From Comamonas endophytica (lineage in GTDB: Bacteria; Pseudomonadota; Gammaproteobacteria; Burkholderiales; Burkholderiaceae_C), in the NCBI RefSeq assembly GCF_023634805.2, contig NZ_CP106883.1:62001-126000 (forward strand): DNA of 64,000 nucleotides, in the 5' to 3' direction. The translations under genes were made by a program, and so were the position numbers. A model generated the notes under the pieces. That model did not search any database. It saw only the letters and a program-made list of their open reading frames with translations, and had not been told where the DNA came from. Positions 8,400-16,748 of the stretch are shown here, one piece after another; positions within the stretch are counted from its first letter, which is position 1, and each line of letters opens with the position of its first letter.

Positions 8400-10892
8400 A
8401 TGAACGCATCAGCCAACGCCCGGGTTCAACCCGGCACGCCCACTATAAGCCTGCCGCTCGAGGGCATGACCTGTGCCAGTTGCGTCGGCCGGGTCGAGGC
8501 GGCACTAGCCAAGGTCGAAGGCGTCGCTCAGGTAGCAGTGAACCTTGCCACACAGCGTGCGGTCATCCGCTCCAGCGGCCCGGTCGATCGCCTGGCGCTG
8601 ATACAGGCCGTCAAGAAAGCGGGCTACGACGTGCCCACCAGCACGACGGAGCTGGCGGTCTCTGGCATGACCTGCGCCTCGTGCGTTGGCCGCGTCGAAC
8701 GTGCCCTAAAGTCTTTGCCCGGCGTTACCGAAGCCGGCGTGAACCTCGCCACCGAGCGCGCGACCATCCGCGGCGTGGTGGGTGTGGAATCGCTGGTTGC
8801 GGCCGTGGAAAAAGCCGGCTACGAAGCCCGCGTCATCGAGGCCACCGCCCCGGTCGGCAACGACGAAGCCATGGCGCACAAGGACGCCGAGCGTGCGGCG
8901 CTGCGCCGCGACTTAACCATTGCTGCCGCATTGGCTCTGCCGGTATTCATTCTTGAAATGGGCGCGCACATGATTCCGGCCGTGCACCATTGGGTGTCGC
9001 AGACACTAGGGATGCAGACCAGTTGGATAGTGCAGTTCGTGCTGGCCACTTTGATACTTCTGATCCCGGGCCGGCGCTTCTATGCCAAGGGCATTCCCGC
9101 GCTGCTGCGCCTGGCCCCCGACATGAACTCGCTGGTTGCCGTGGGCACCTTGGCAGCCTATGCGTACTCAGTGATCGCCACCTTCGCGCCCACCATGCTG
9201 CCCGAGGGCACGGTCAACGTCTACTACGAAGCTGCGGCGGTGATCGTCGCGCTGATCCTGCTTGGACGCTTTCTGGAAGCGCGCGCCAAGGGGCGCACGT
9301 CCCAGGCGATCCAGCGCCTGGTTGGAATGCAGTCCAAGACGGCACATGTCGTGCGTGACGGTCGCAGCAGCGACATTCCCATTGGCGAGGTCGTTTGTGG
9401 CGACCACGTCGAAGTGCGCCCGGGCGAGCGCGTACCGGTCGACGGTGATGTGCTCGAAGGGCAGAGCTATGTCGACGAATCCATGATCACTGGCGAGCCC
9501 ATTCCCGTAGCGAAATCGGTGGGCAGTAGCGTCGTCGGCGGCACCGTGAACCAGAAGGGCGCGCTGACCCTGCATGCAACCGCCGTGGGCAGCCAGACCG
9601 TGCTGGCGCAGATCATTCGCCTGGTCGAGCAAGCGCAAGGCTCCAAGCTGCCGATCCAGGCTGTGGTGGACAAGATAACGCTGTGGTTTGTGCCGGCCGT
9701 GATGGCCGCCGCGCTGCTGACCTTCCTGATCTGGGCGGTGTTCGGCCCCTCGCCCGCGCTGGGATTCGCACTGGTCAACGCCGTGGCCGTGCTCATCATT
9801 GCCTGCCCCTGTGCCATGGGCCTTGCCACGCCCACTTCTATCATGGTGGGCACCGGCCGCGGCGCGGAGCTCGGCATATTGTTTCGCCAAGGCGAAGCCC
9901 TGCAACTGCTCAGGGATGCCAAGGTGGTGGCCGTGGACAAGACCGGCACGTTGACCGAGGGCCGGCCGGTACTCACCGATCTGGAGGTAGCCGAAGGCTT
10001 CGACCGTGCCCAGGTGCTGGCACTGATCGCGGCGGTGGAGGCGCGCTCCGAGCATCCGATTGCCCGGGCCATTGTCGACGCCGCCGCACAGCAGGGCCTC
10101 GCCTTGCCTGTGCTCAGCGGTTTCGAGTCCATTACTGGCATGGGCGTGCGCGCCAGCACCGACGGACGGCGTGTGGAAGTCGGCGCCGACCGCTTCATGC
10201 ACTCTCTGAGTCTGAATGTGAAAGAGTTTGACGCCAGCGCGCAGCGCCTGAGCAGCGAGGGCAAGTCACCGCTGTATGCGGCCATCGACGGCCGCCTGGC
10301 AGCCATCGTCGCCGTTGCCGACCCTATCAAGCCCAGCACCCCAGCAGCCATCGCAGCATTGCACGCACTAGGCCTGAAAGTTGCCATGGTCACTGGCGAC
10401 AACGAACGCACCGCCCGCGCCATCGCGGCGCGGCTGGGGATCGACGAGGTGGTGGCCGAGGTACTGCCGGAAGGCAAGGTTCACGCCATTCAGCGGCTCA
10501 AGGCCGCGCACGGCAGGCTGGCCTTCGTGGGCGACGGCATCAATGACGCGCCAGCGCTGGCCGAAGCCGACGTGGGCTTGGCCATCGGCACCGGCACTGA
10601 CGTGGCCATCGAAGCTGCCGATGTGGTGTTGATGTCCGGCAGCCTGCTGGGCGTGCCCAACGCAATTGCCCTGTCCAAGGCCACCATCGGCAATATTCGC
10701 CAGAACCTGTTCTGGGCATTTGCCTACAACACCGCATTGATTCCGGTGGCGGCGGGAGCACTCTACCCAGCCTATGGCCTCCTCCTCTCGCCGATCTTCG
10801 CGGCAGGCGCCATGGCCCTGTCCAGCGTGTTCGTGCTGGGCAACGCGCTGCGGCTGCGGGGTTTCCGCGCGCCGCTGGCCGCCCACGCCTAA
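8400..10892 (+). CDS. copA: Cu(I)-exporting P1B-type ATPase
   Basis: Encodes 830 aa, an inner-membrane ATPase that exports Cu(I) from the cytoplasm to the periplasm. Two N-terminal HMA domains each carry GMTCASC (Cys25/28 and about Cys92/95). The membrane copper site is the CPC in [13 protein letters not shown] (about 468-475). [11 protein letters not shown] (phosphorylated Asp about 513), the HP-locus EHPIARAIV and [10 protein letters not shown] complete the P1B-1 set. The ATG at 8400 is chosen because it has an AAGGAA ribosome site and lies downstream of the CueR promoter; the frame upstream overlaps that promoter. The MerR-type regulator gene follows 27 bp later, probably on the same transcript. 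Confidence 0.95.
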   Translation: MNASANARVQPGTPTISLPLEGMTCASCVGRVEAALAKVEGVAQVAVNLATQRAVIRSSGPVDRLALIQAVKKAGYDVPTSTTELAVSGMTCASCVGRVERALKSLPGVTEAGVNLATERATIRGVVGVESLVAAVEKAGYEARVIEATAPVGNDEAMAHKDAERAALRRDLTIAAALALPVFILEMGAHMIPAVHHWVSQTLGMQTSWIVQFVLATLILLIPGRRFYAKGIPALLRLAPDMNSLVAVGTLAAYAYSVIATFAPTMLPEGTVNVYYEAAAVIVALILLGRFLEARAKGRTSQAIQRLVGMQSKTAHVVRDGRSSDIPIGEVVCGDHVEVRPGERVPVDGDVLEGQSYVDESMITGEPIPVAKSVGSSVVGGTVNQKGALTLHATAVGSQTVLAQIIRLVEQAQGSKLPIQAVVDKITLWFVPAVMAAALLTFLIWAVFGPSPALGFALVNAVAVLIIACPCAMGLATPTSIMVGTGRGAELGILFRQGEALQLLRDAKVVAVDKTGTLTEGRPVLTDLEVAEGFDRAQVLALIAAVEARSEHPIARAIVDAAAQQGLALPVLSGFESITGMGVRASTDGRRVEVGADRFMHSLSLNVKEFDASAQRLSSEGKSPLYAAIDGRLAAIVAVADPIKPSTPAAIAALHALGLKVAMVTGDNERTARAIAARLGIDEVVAEVLPEGKVHAIQRLKAAHGRLAFVGDGINDAPALAEADVGLAIGTGTDVAIEAADVVLMSGSLLGVPNAIALSKATIGNIRQNLFWAFAYNTALIPVAAGALYPAYGLLLSPIFAAGAMALSSVFVLGNALRLRGFRAPLAAHA

Positions 10893-10919
10893 GCAATAGA
10901 GACCAGAGGAGAAACAGTC

Positions 10920-11369
10920 ATGAATATCGGTGAAGCGGCGCAGGCTTCCGGGGTCTCTGCCAAGATGATCCGCTACTACGAATCGGTGGGCCTGACGCCT
11001 GCGGTGGCGCGCACGGAATCCGGCTATCGCGCCTACTCAGAGTCGGATGTGCACATGCTGCGCTTCATCGGGCGCGCCCGCGACCTAGGCTTCGCGGTTG
11101 CCGAGATCCACGACCTGCTGGGTTTGTGGCGCGACCGCTCGCGCAAGAGCGCTGATGTCAAGGAGGTGGCGCAACGGCACATCGCCGATCTGCAGCGTCG
11201 CATCGACCAGCTGCGGCAGATGGCCGATACCTTGCAAAGCTTGGTGAGCTGCTGCGCCGGCGATGACCGGCCGGACCGCCCGATCCTGGCCGACCTCGAA
11301 AAAATCGAAGACACATCCGCGTCAGCGCAAAGCAAGGGCCGGCGGCGCGCTTCGTTGGCGCACACCTGA
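10920..11369 (+). CDS. cueR: MerR-family copper regulator CueR, with one altered metal ligand
   Basis: Encodes 149 aa. An N-terminal winged HTH (MNIGEAAQASGVSAKMIRYYE) and a long dimerisation helix are typical of CueR/HmrR. Ser77, which favours monovalent ions in CueR, is present (KSADVKE). The metal-binding loop reads CCAGDDRPDRPIL: Cys112 is present, but position 120, a cysteine in copper-sensing homologues, is Arg. The codon is CGC, one base from TGC. An adjacent Cys111 could partly substitute. The ribosome site AGAGGAG lies nine bases before the ATG. It presumably acts on the CueR-type promoter at 8329-8359; whether it still responds to copper is uncertain. Confidence 0.9.
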   Translation: MNIGEAAQASGVSAKMIRYYESVGLTPAVARTESGYRAYSESDVHMLRFIGRARDLGFAVAEIHDLLGLWRDRSRKSADVKEVAQRHIADLQRRIDQLRQMADTLQSLVSCCAGDDRPDRPILADLEKIEDTSASAQSKGRRRASLAHT

Positions 11370-11434
11370 CAGGACGATGGCCCCTGCTTGCGGCATTAGC
11401 GCCTCGGTGCATACCACCCCTTCTCGCCTTCCGC

Positions 11435-11694
11435 TCAGCCGGCCAGGTATTCGTCCGTCGTGACGATGGTTACATCAGTGAAATCGTGAACGACGATGGC
11501 CTTGTAGCCAAAGTCCGAGGCAGCGCGCGTGGTGCGTTGATGCACATATGGCTCATTGCACCAACGATGATGACTTCCTCTAAGCCCTGGTCATCGAGGA
11601 ACTTCTTCAGATCGGTTTTCAGGAAGGAGTTGGGGTAGTTTTTGGTGATGACCGCTTCGTCCGGCTGCAGCGTCACCTGCGCAATGAACTTCAC
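11435..11694 (-). pseudogene. Isochorismatase-like cysteine hydrolase remnant
   Basis: A 3' fragment of a hydrolase of the isochorismatase superfamily: VITKNYPNSFLKTDLKKFL, then EEVIIVGAMSHMCINA with the nucleophilic Cys. Just after this the frame slips by one; the other frame continues TTRAASDFGYKAIVVHDF and ends TTDEYLAG with a stop at 11435. An in-frame TGA precedes the first codon, so the N-terminal third is gone. It is truncated and frameshifted and not expected to work. It fills the gap between cueR and the DUF305 gene. Confidence 0.75.
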
Positions 11695-11939
11695 ACCTCA
11701 GATTGGCTGGAGTCAACTTGACCTTGTGAGGCTATAAAAGGGCGGTATGCCAACGATGGACAAACCTAGAACAGCAGTGAAATAGACCCTTAAACTTCGG
11801 ACAAGATCTACATCGTCCCTGGCCAAGGAGGCAAGCGGGGCGTCCACACATCACCTGCACAAATGGACGCTGCCCCGTCCCTGTCCCTGTCCCTAAGGCT
11901 CCCCCAGGTACCGGGCAGCATCAGCGGCGTTTGCGCAGG

Positions 11940-12356
11940 TTACTTTGCAGTTCCCGCAGCCGGCTTGGCATTGCGAGCCAGAAACGCATCAAGCACTGCG
12001 ATTTCCTTTTTTTGCGCCGAGATGATGTCTTTCGCCATCTTCAGCATTTGCGGATCTTTGCCATCGCGCAAGAGACTCTTGGCCATGTCGATCGCGCCTT
12101 GGTGGTGAATGCGCATCATCTGCGCGAAATCCACATCGGCATTGCCTGTCATCGGCACAGCGGCCATTTTCTCGTTGTTCTCCTTCATCATTGACTTCAT
12201 GTTCATCTTTGCATCTGATGCTGAGTGATCCATTCCGTCTGCCTTAGAACCGGAGGATGGCCCTGCCTGGGCATGGAGCGCCAAAGGCGAAGCAACCGAG
12301 GCCACAAAAAGTGCTGCGACGACCGAGTGTTTCTGGATCAGGAATGTTTTTTTCAT
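11940..12356 (-). CDS. Periplasmic DUF305 protein (copper-associated, Met/His-rich)
   Basis: Encodes 138 aa. A Sec signal peptide (about 1-30, cleaved near LALHAQA) is followed by a Met-rich linker (DGMDHSASDAKMNMKSMM) and a DUF305 helical domain with the signature DFAQMMRIHHQGAIDMAKSL. DUF305 proteins are related to ferritin-like and CopM-type proteins and are often copper-induced; the His/Met content suggests periplasmic Cu(I) binding. The ribosome site AGGAGA stands before the ATG. It follows the copper-storage protein gene by 27 bp on the same strand, so the two probably form an operon. Confidence 0.85.
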   Translation of the reverse strand: MKKTFLIQKHSVVAALFVASVASPLALHAQAGPSSGSKADGMDHSASDAKMNMKSMMKENNEKMAAVPMTGNADVDFAQMMRIHHQGAIDMAKSLLRDGKDPQMLKMAKDIISAQKKEIAVLDAFLARNAKPAAGTAK

Positions 12357-12383
12357 GGAGTTCTCCTGTGGTTCACGAGGCGC

Positions 12384-12725
12384 TCAGTGGGCCGATGTCA
12401 TGGCGGCGCACTCATCGGCGCATTGGTAGCAAGCCTCGGCGCACGCCTTGCAATGCTGCGCGTCGTGCTTGGCGCATTCATCGCCACACGCCCTGCAGAC
12501 CTTGGCGCACAGGGCGCAGATGGCCTGCGCATGTTCGCTCTTGCGGGCCATCGCGTTGGCGGCCAGGCTGCACATAGCCGCGCAATCCACATCAAGTGCG
12601 ATGCAACGCGCCATCATCTTGACGTCAACTTCCTGAAGACAGGCGGCAAAGCATTGATTGCAGGCCGTGGCGCAAGCAATGCAGGCTTGAATACAGGTTT
12701 GGTTAGGTGTTTCGTTAAGCTCCAT
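12384..12725 (-). CDS. Four-helix-bundle copper-storage protein (Csp-like)
   Basis: Encodes 113 aa from the ATG at 12725, set by an AAGGAG ribosome site seven bases upstream. No signal peptide is seen. The protein carries about eighteen cysteines in helical CxxC and CxxxC spacing (CIQACIACATACNQCF, then CAKVCRACGDECAKH, then CKACAEACYQCADEC). This is the hallmark of the Csp family, whose four-helix bundles hold many Cu(I) ions along the core. Lack of a signal suggests the cytosolic type, which stores copper inside the cell. It precedes the DUF305 gene. Confidence 0.9.
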   Translation of the reverse strand: MELNETPNQTCIQACIACATACNQCFAACLQEVDVKMMARCIALDVDCAAMCSLAANAMARKSEHAQAICALCAKVCRACGDECAKHDAQHCKACAEACYQCADECAAMTSAH

Positions 12726-13694
12726 ATGAAGCTCCTTAGGTAGTTGGAGGGTGCTGATTGAACAAAAATCCTGCGCTTTTGCGTTGCGAGGACAGGCCAT
12801 CTTCTGTGCCTGCATGCGATATGCGCTGTAGGTAAGCACCGACGATTGACCACTCGACAGCGCGTTTTGTGCGGATAAAGTGTCGAGCATGACGCGGAGA
12901 TTTCAGAGCCGTAATCGCGAGGTCGCTTTCAGGTCTAACATGGCTTCCAGACTTGATTCCTTGGCACAAAACGCCACCTGATAGTCCATATCGGGCATTC
13001 TCGATTCGGATCACTGCAACCTGTCGTAGGTTCGCAGTAGGTCTGCGGATAACCCCCCTGTTTACCTGTGTGAGCGTGGTGAGGTGCTGAAGGCTAAGGC
13101 TGCGATTCTGCGAGCCCTAATAGAGCTCGGGTCCGAGCACATCACCCTAACTAGCAAAGCTCAAGAAGGCCGACATTGCTACACGACCCCAACGGCTGAA
13201 AGCCGCGGTCTTCACTTGGCTTAAACGTTGAAGGCATCACTGTGGTTCGCAATGCCGTCGGCGCTGGCCCATCCCAGCACTGGGACCATAGCGCCTTGGA
13301 TTGAAGACTCCGCGCCATCACATGACGCTGTGCTGCCTAGAAGGCCGGCCATCGCGCAGAACCAGGCCATATTGGGCTATGGACAAGGAAGTCGTCACCG
13401 CCCATGTCCAGCCTAGAAGCTCTTCACCGGGCTGGTGTCATGAAGCATGCGGCCGAGGGACTATGAAACGTGTCTAGCAGGCGCTACAAATGCTGGATGA
13501 CGGCATAGGTTCATGCAGGCAGCAGAAACCGGTTCGAGCAGCGGTTGGGAAAGCAATTTGCCAAGACGGGGCGCGGCAGTGAGGTCTCAGAGAAATTGGA
13601 CAGTGGCCGGAGCTATCCAGCGGTAGCCAGGCCAATGCCAGCGATCTCACAGCAAGGATTCAATGTGATCCGCTGCAATTCCAACTGAAGGCGA
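12726..13694. other. Long non-coding stretch with possible gene relics
   Basis: Nearly 1 kb between the copper-storage gene and the DUF4148 gene without a convincing complete gene. The part near 12726-12900 should hold the leftward promoter of the csp-DUF305 pair, but I see no CueR-type dyad there. A coding-like segment at about 13009-13224 on the plus strand is described separately. From 13228 to 13690 I see only short open stretches with no recognisable motif. Confidence 0.35.
13009..13224 (+). pseudogene. Possible remnant of an unidentified gene
   Basis: One frame reads ADNPPVYLCERGEVLKAKAA, ILRALIELGSEHITLTSKAQ and ends ESRGLHLA with TAA at 13222-13224. It looks like an amphipathic protein segment rather than random translation, but no good start codon or ribosome site precedes it. 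The family is unknown and the call is tentative. Confidence 0.25.
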
Positions 13695-14042
13695 TCAACC
13701 CGGGTAGTAGAGACGCTCACGCGTGTCGCGTTCGGCAGATGACTCGTTCAGCATTTCATTGATCACTTGCTCACGCGTCTTGCCAGGACCCGCCTCAGAT
13801 GTGCGGAACGGGTAGTTGCTTTGGCCATACGACAGGCGCCCTTGCTGCATGGCAGCCTTGGTTTCCGCGATCACCTGCTCTCGCGTCTTCTCGCTCTTCC
13901 AGTGTTCCTGGTGAACGATTATTCCCTTTTCATTGTTGGCAGGATGCTCGTATGCTGCCGAAGCCATCCCTGGAAGGCCCAGAGCAACCACTGCGGTTGC
14001 GGCTGCGATGATGGAAGCAAGGGAGAGGCGTTGTTGGATCAT
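13695..14042 (-). CDS. DUF4148 periplasmic protein
   Basis: Encodes 115 aa from the ATG at 14042, chosen for its AGGAG ribosome site and the signal peptide that follows (MIQQRLSLASIIAAATAVVA, cleaved near MASA). The mature part holds two copies of the DUF4148 signature: SEKTREQVIAETKAAMQQGR and PGKTREQVINEMLNESS. DUF4148 proteins are abundant in Burkholderiales and their function is unknown. A CusR-type box at 14155-14168 lies upstream, so it may belong to the copper regulon. It follows copS on the same strand, 123 bp away. Confidence 0.85.
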   Translation of the reverse strand: MIQQRLSLASIIAAATAVVALGLPGMASAAYEHPANNEKGIIVHQEHWKSEKTREQVIAETKAAMQQGRLSYGQSNYPFRTSEAGPGKTREQVINEMLNESSAERDTRERLYYPG

Positions 14043-14154
14043 GATTGAAGCTCCTAACGAAGGTGGATGAAACTTGCATCTCATGCCCTGGTGGGGCGTT
14101 GAGGTGATGTGTCCATCTTAGGAAGCGCAACCCAACAGAATCTGGACCACCCGA

Positions 14155-14168
14155 TGACAATGTTGTCA
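14155..14168. promoter_or_regulatory. CusR/CopR-type operator upstream of the DUF4148 gene
   Basis: TGACAATGTTGTCA is a perfect match to the core dyad TGACAANNTTGTCA of CusR/PcoR-type boxes. It overlaps the last codon of copS and lies 112 bp upstream of the DUF4148 start on the same strand, suggesting direct control of that gene by the adjacent CopR. Confidence 0.7.
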
Positions 14169-15575
14169 GCTTGATGATTGAGAGCCCCGATGGGGAAACA
14201 CCAGGGCAAAGCAGGTTCGCCCGTGGCCCGACGTCACCGTGACACGGCCACCGTGGGCTTGTGCGATAGCGCGTGTGATGGCCAGGCCCAGCCCGGAGCC
14301 ATCGGAGTCGGGATGGGCCCTGGAAGCATCGGCTCGATAGAAGCGGTCGAACAGCCGGTGCAAGATCTTGGCATCGATGTCGGTACCAGTGTTCTCCACG
14401 GCCACTGTCGTCGCTTGTGCTGTACTGGTGATGTGAATAGTGATATCTCCAGCCTCGGGCGTGTAACGCACGGCATTGGACAGCAGGTTGCTCACTGCAC
14501 GGCGAAACATCAGGCGATCGCCTTCAACCTCGCCATCGCCTTTCAACTGGAGTCGGATGCGCTTTTCCTCGGCTACGGCCTCATAAAAATCCAGCAGCGC
14601 TAGTGCGTCCTGGCGGGCGGAGAACAGCTCCTTATGCGGCAGATCCACGCCGCGCTCGGTCTTGGCAAGGAACAGCATGTCGGACACCATGCGCGCCAAA
14701 CGCTGAAATTCCTCGGCATTGGAAGCCAGGATGTCGCGGTACGTCGCAGCATCGCGCTTGGTTACCAGCGCCACCTGTGTCTGCGTCAGCAGATTGCTGA
14801 TGGGGGTGCGCAGCTCGTGTGCCAGGTCCGACGAGAATTCGGTCAGGCGCTGAAAGTCCTCCTGCAGGCGGTCCAGCATGCGATTGAGCTCCTGCGCCAG
14901 ATCGGCCATTTCCACCGGAACAGCTTCCACTGGCATGCGCTCGGAAAGTTTCTGACCAGTGACCACCGCTGCGCGTGACTTCATTTCACGCAGAGGCGCG
15001 AGCCCGTGGCGTGCCGCGAGCCACGACAGCAGACTACACACGAGAATGGCTGCGACCACGTAGAACGCCAAACTGCTGCGCAGCCCATTGAGGAATTGGG
15101 TGTGGTGTTTGGTATCCGCTGCGATCAAAACCTGCAACGCCGATGCGGAGTAAGCCGGGGCAGTTCCAAAGCTCAAGGTGTGGAACTCGGTATCGTGGTG
15201 ACGCCAGACCCCGAAAATGCTTTGCTCCTCGGTGCTAAGAGCAACGCCACTTTGCACATTGAGGTTGGATGCTGACGATTGAAAAACTGTCCTTCCCTGG
15301 GCGTCCTGCACCAGGACATGGAGGTCGTGGTGATAATTCAAAGCCTCGCTCAAGCGCAAGCTTGCGTCGTCCACTGCGCTTGCATTGCCAAGAATTTCCT
15401 CGATCAAATGCCGCTTTTCCTGCAGGGCCATCCGGTCCATCTCGACGAAGTGTTGATCAATTTCCACCAGAAAAAGACCTCCCAACCCAAGCACCACAGC
15501 CGCGGCCACCATGCTGAAGAAAAGGGTTAAGCGGCGGGTCAGCGAAAGCTTGCCCAAAGACAGTTTCGACTCCAC
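14166..15575 (-). CDS. copS: Heavy-metal sensor histidine kinase CopS/CusS
   Basis: Encodes 469 aa from a GTG that directly abuts the copR stop, with a GGAGGA ribosome site inside the end of copR. It has a TM helix at about 13-37, a periplasmic metal-sensing domain, and a second TM at about 158-182. HAMP, the H-box SDLAHELRTPISNLL, the N-box RRAVSNLLSNAVRYTPEAG and the G-box DSDGSGLGLAITRAIAQAHG follow. All kinase motifs are intact. It should sense periplasmic Cu(I)/Ag(I) and phosphorylate CopR. Order (regulator then kinase) and length match the CusS/CopS/CzcS group. Confidence 0.93.
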   Translation of the reverse strand: MESKLSLGKLSLTRRLTLFFSMVAAAVVLGLGGLFLVEIDQHFVEMDRMALQEKRHLIEEILGNASAVDDASLRLSEALNYHHDLHVLVQDAQGRTVFQSSASNLNVQSGVALSTEEQSIFGVWRHHDTEFHTLSFGTAPAYSASALQVLIAADTKHHTQFLNGLRSSLAFYVVAAILVCSLLSWLAARHGLAPLREMKSRAAVVTGQKLSERMPVEAVPVEMADLAQELNRMLDRLQEDFQRLTEFSSDLAHELRTPISNLLTQTQVALVTKRDAATYRDILASNAEEFQRLARMVSDMLFLAKTERGVDLPHKELFSARQDALALLDFYEAVAEEKRIRLQLKGDGEVEGDRLMFRRAVSNLLSNAVRYTPEAGDITIHITSTAQATTVAVENTGTDIDAKILHRLFDRFYRADASRAHPDSDGSGLGLAITRAIAQAHGGRVTVTSGHGRTCFALVFPHRGSQSSS

Positions 15576-16259
15576 CTATTCCTCCTCTGGCATATCCAGC
15601 ACATAGCCCATGCCGCGCACGGTCTGGATAAGCTTGACCGGTTGGCCTTCATCAATTTTCACGCGCAGGCGGCGCATCGCCACTTCGATGACATTGGTGT
15701 CGCTGTCAAAGTTCATGTCCCACACCTGCGATGCGATCAGGGAGCGTGGCAGCACTTCACCGTGGCGGCGCATCAGCAGCTCCAGCAGGCCGAATTCCTT
15801 GGCCGTCAGATCGATACGCTTGCCATTGCGGGATACCCGGCGGCGCAGCAAGTCCAGCTCCAGATCGGCCACTCGCAACATAGTGCTTTCGTTGCCAGGG
15901 TGGCCGCGCCGCAGAATGATCCGCACCCTGGCCAGTAACTCGGCGAACGAGAACGGCTTGACAAGGTAGTCGTCGGCCCCGAGCTCCAGTCCCTTGACAC
16001 GATCTTCCACTTGATCGCGGGCAGTCAGGAACAGGACGGGCATGCCCATCCCCCGGTCACGCAGGGATTGCAGCACTTGCCAGCCATTCAGGCCGGGCAG
16101 CATGACATCCAGGATCACCAAGTCATATTCGCCCTGCAAGGCCATATGCAGGCCATCCGCGCCGTTGGCCACTAGGTCGGAAATGTATCCGGCTTCTGTC
16201 AAACCCTGACGCAGGTACTCACCCGTTTTGGGTTCGTCTTCGACGATCAATATTTTCAC
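15576..16259 (-). CDS. copR: Heavy-metal response regulator CopR/CusR (OmpR family)
   Basis: Encodes 227 aa from a GTG at 16259, the length usual for the family; a longer frame reaches 16316, but the receiver domain begins exactly at [16 protein letters not shown]. The phospho-acceptor Asp is in [15 protein letters not shown], the conserved Thr/Lys in FLTARD and [16 protein letters not shown]. The C-terminal winged HTH ends [17 protein letters not shown]. It is translated before copS. Likely targets are the divergent operon at 16416 and the dyad before the DUF4148 gene. Confidence 0.93.
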   Translation of the reverse strand: MKILIVEDEPKTGEYLRQGLTEAGYISDLVANGADGLHMALQGEYDLVILDVMLPGLNGWQVLQSLRDRGMGMPVLFLTARDQVEDRVKGLELGADDYLVKPFSFAELLARVRIILRRGHPGNESTMLRVADLELDLLRRRVSRNGKRIDLTAKEFGLLELLMRRHGEVLPRSLIASQVWDMNFDSDTNVIEVAMRRLRVKIDEGQPVKLIQTVRGMGYVLDMPEEE

Positions 16260-16337
16260 GTATGCGCTCCGTTCAATGCTGGGTGAGAGTTTGCCAAGCC
16301 TGAGCGGTTCTGACATGTAGATAACAACAATGTAATT

Positions 16338-16352
16338 TTCAGAACATCTGAA
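16338..16352. promoter_or_regulatory. Candidate CopR operator between copRS and the divergent copper operon
   Basis: The dyad TTCAGAACATCTGAA (six-base arms, three-base centre) lies midway between the divergent starts at 16259 and 16416. It differs from the TGACAA...TTGTCA box at 14155, so it may belong to another CopR/CzcR-type variant or be bound differently. A second TTCAGAAT half-site lies at 16368-16375. Confidence 0.45.
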
Positions 16353-16415
16353 TGAAAGGGTGATCTCTTCAGAATCTCTCCATACCGTGAGACTGAAATT
16401 CTTCTAGAGGAGACC

Positions 16416-16748
16416 ATGGCCACTTCCAACTACCTGCCGCCATTCAGGGCTGTGTTGCCTTCGACATTCGTGTTGTTTGTGGGGGTGGCTTTCGCCCAGG
16501 CTCCAGCAGACACCGAGGCGCCCAAGCCAGCGCCGCTGACGACGCTGCAGTATTCGTCCCCTATCGGGGCTTACCAAGCCTATGCGGATCAACCGGTGCA
16601 GTCTTGGCGCGGAGCCAATGATCGCGTGGGCCAGATTGGCGGCTGGCGCGCCTATGCCAAGGAAATCAAGATGAGTGATCCCGCGTCAGACAAAAACAGC
16701 CCCGCCAGCGACCCGCATTCTGGTCATCATGGAGGAGACAAGCCATGA
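16416..16748 (+). CDS. Small periplasmic protein of the copper operon, unknown function
   Basis: Encodes 110 aa. An N-terminal signal peptide (about 1-28, ending VAFAQ) is followed by a Pro-rich segment, a central QYSSPIGAYQAYADQPVQSW region and a His-rich tail (DPHSGHHGGDKP) suited to metal binding. The ribosome site AGAGGAG precedes the ATG. Its stop overlaps the start of the TolC-like gene (ATGA), so it heads the operon. Small proteins of this form precede copper tolC/copA genes in other Burkholderiales; no defined function is known to me. Confidence 0.75.
   Translation: MATSNYLPPFRAVLPSTFVLFVGVAFAQAPADTEAPKPAPLTTLQYSSPIGAYQAYADQPVQSWRGANDRVGQIGGWRAYAKEIKMSDPASDKNSPASDPHSGHHGGDKP

Noticed and set aside
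9168..10202. Long open frame on the minus strand opposite copA
   Set aside because: It is antisense to a fully recognisable P-type ATPase and arises from the high third-position GC of that gene.
13228..13416. 62-codon frame in the gap before the DUF4148 gene
   Set aside because: No ribosome site, no domain, and surrounded by stop-rich sequence in all frames.
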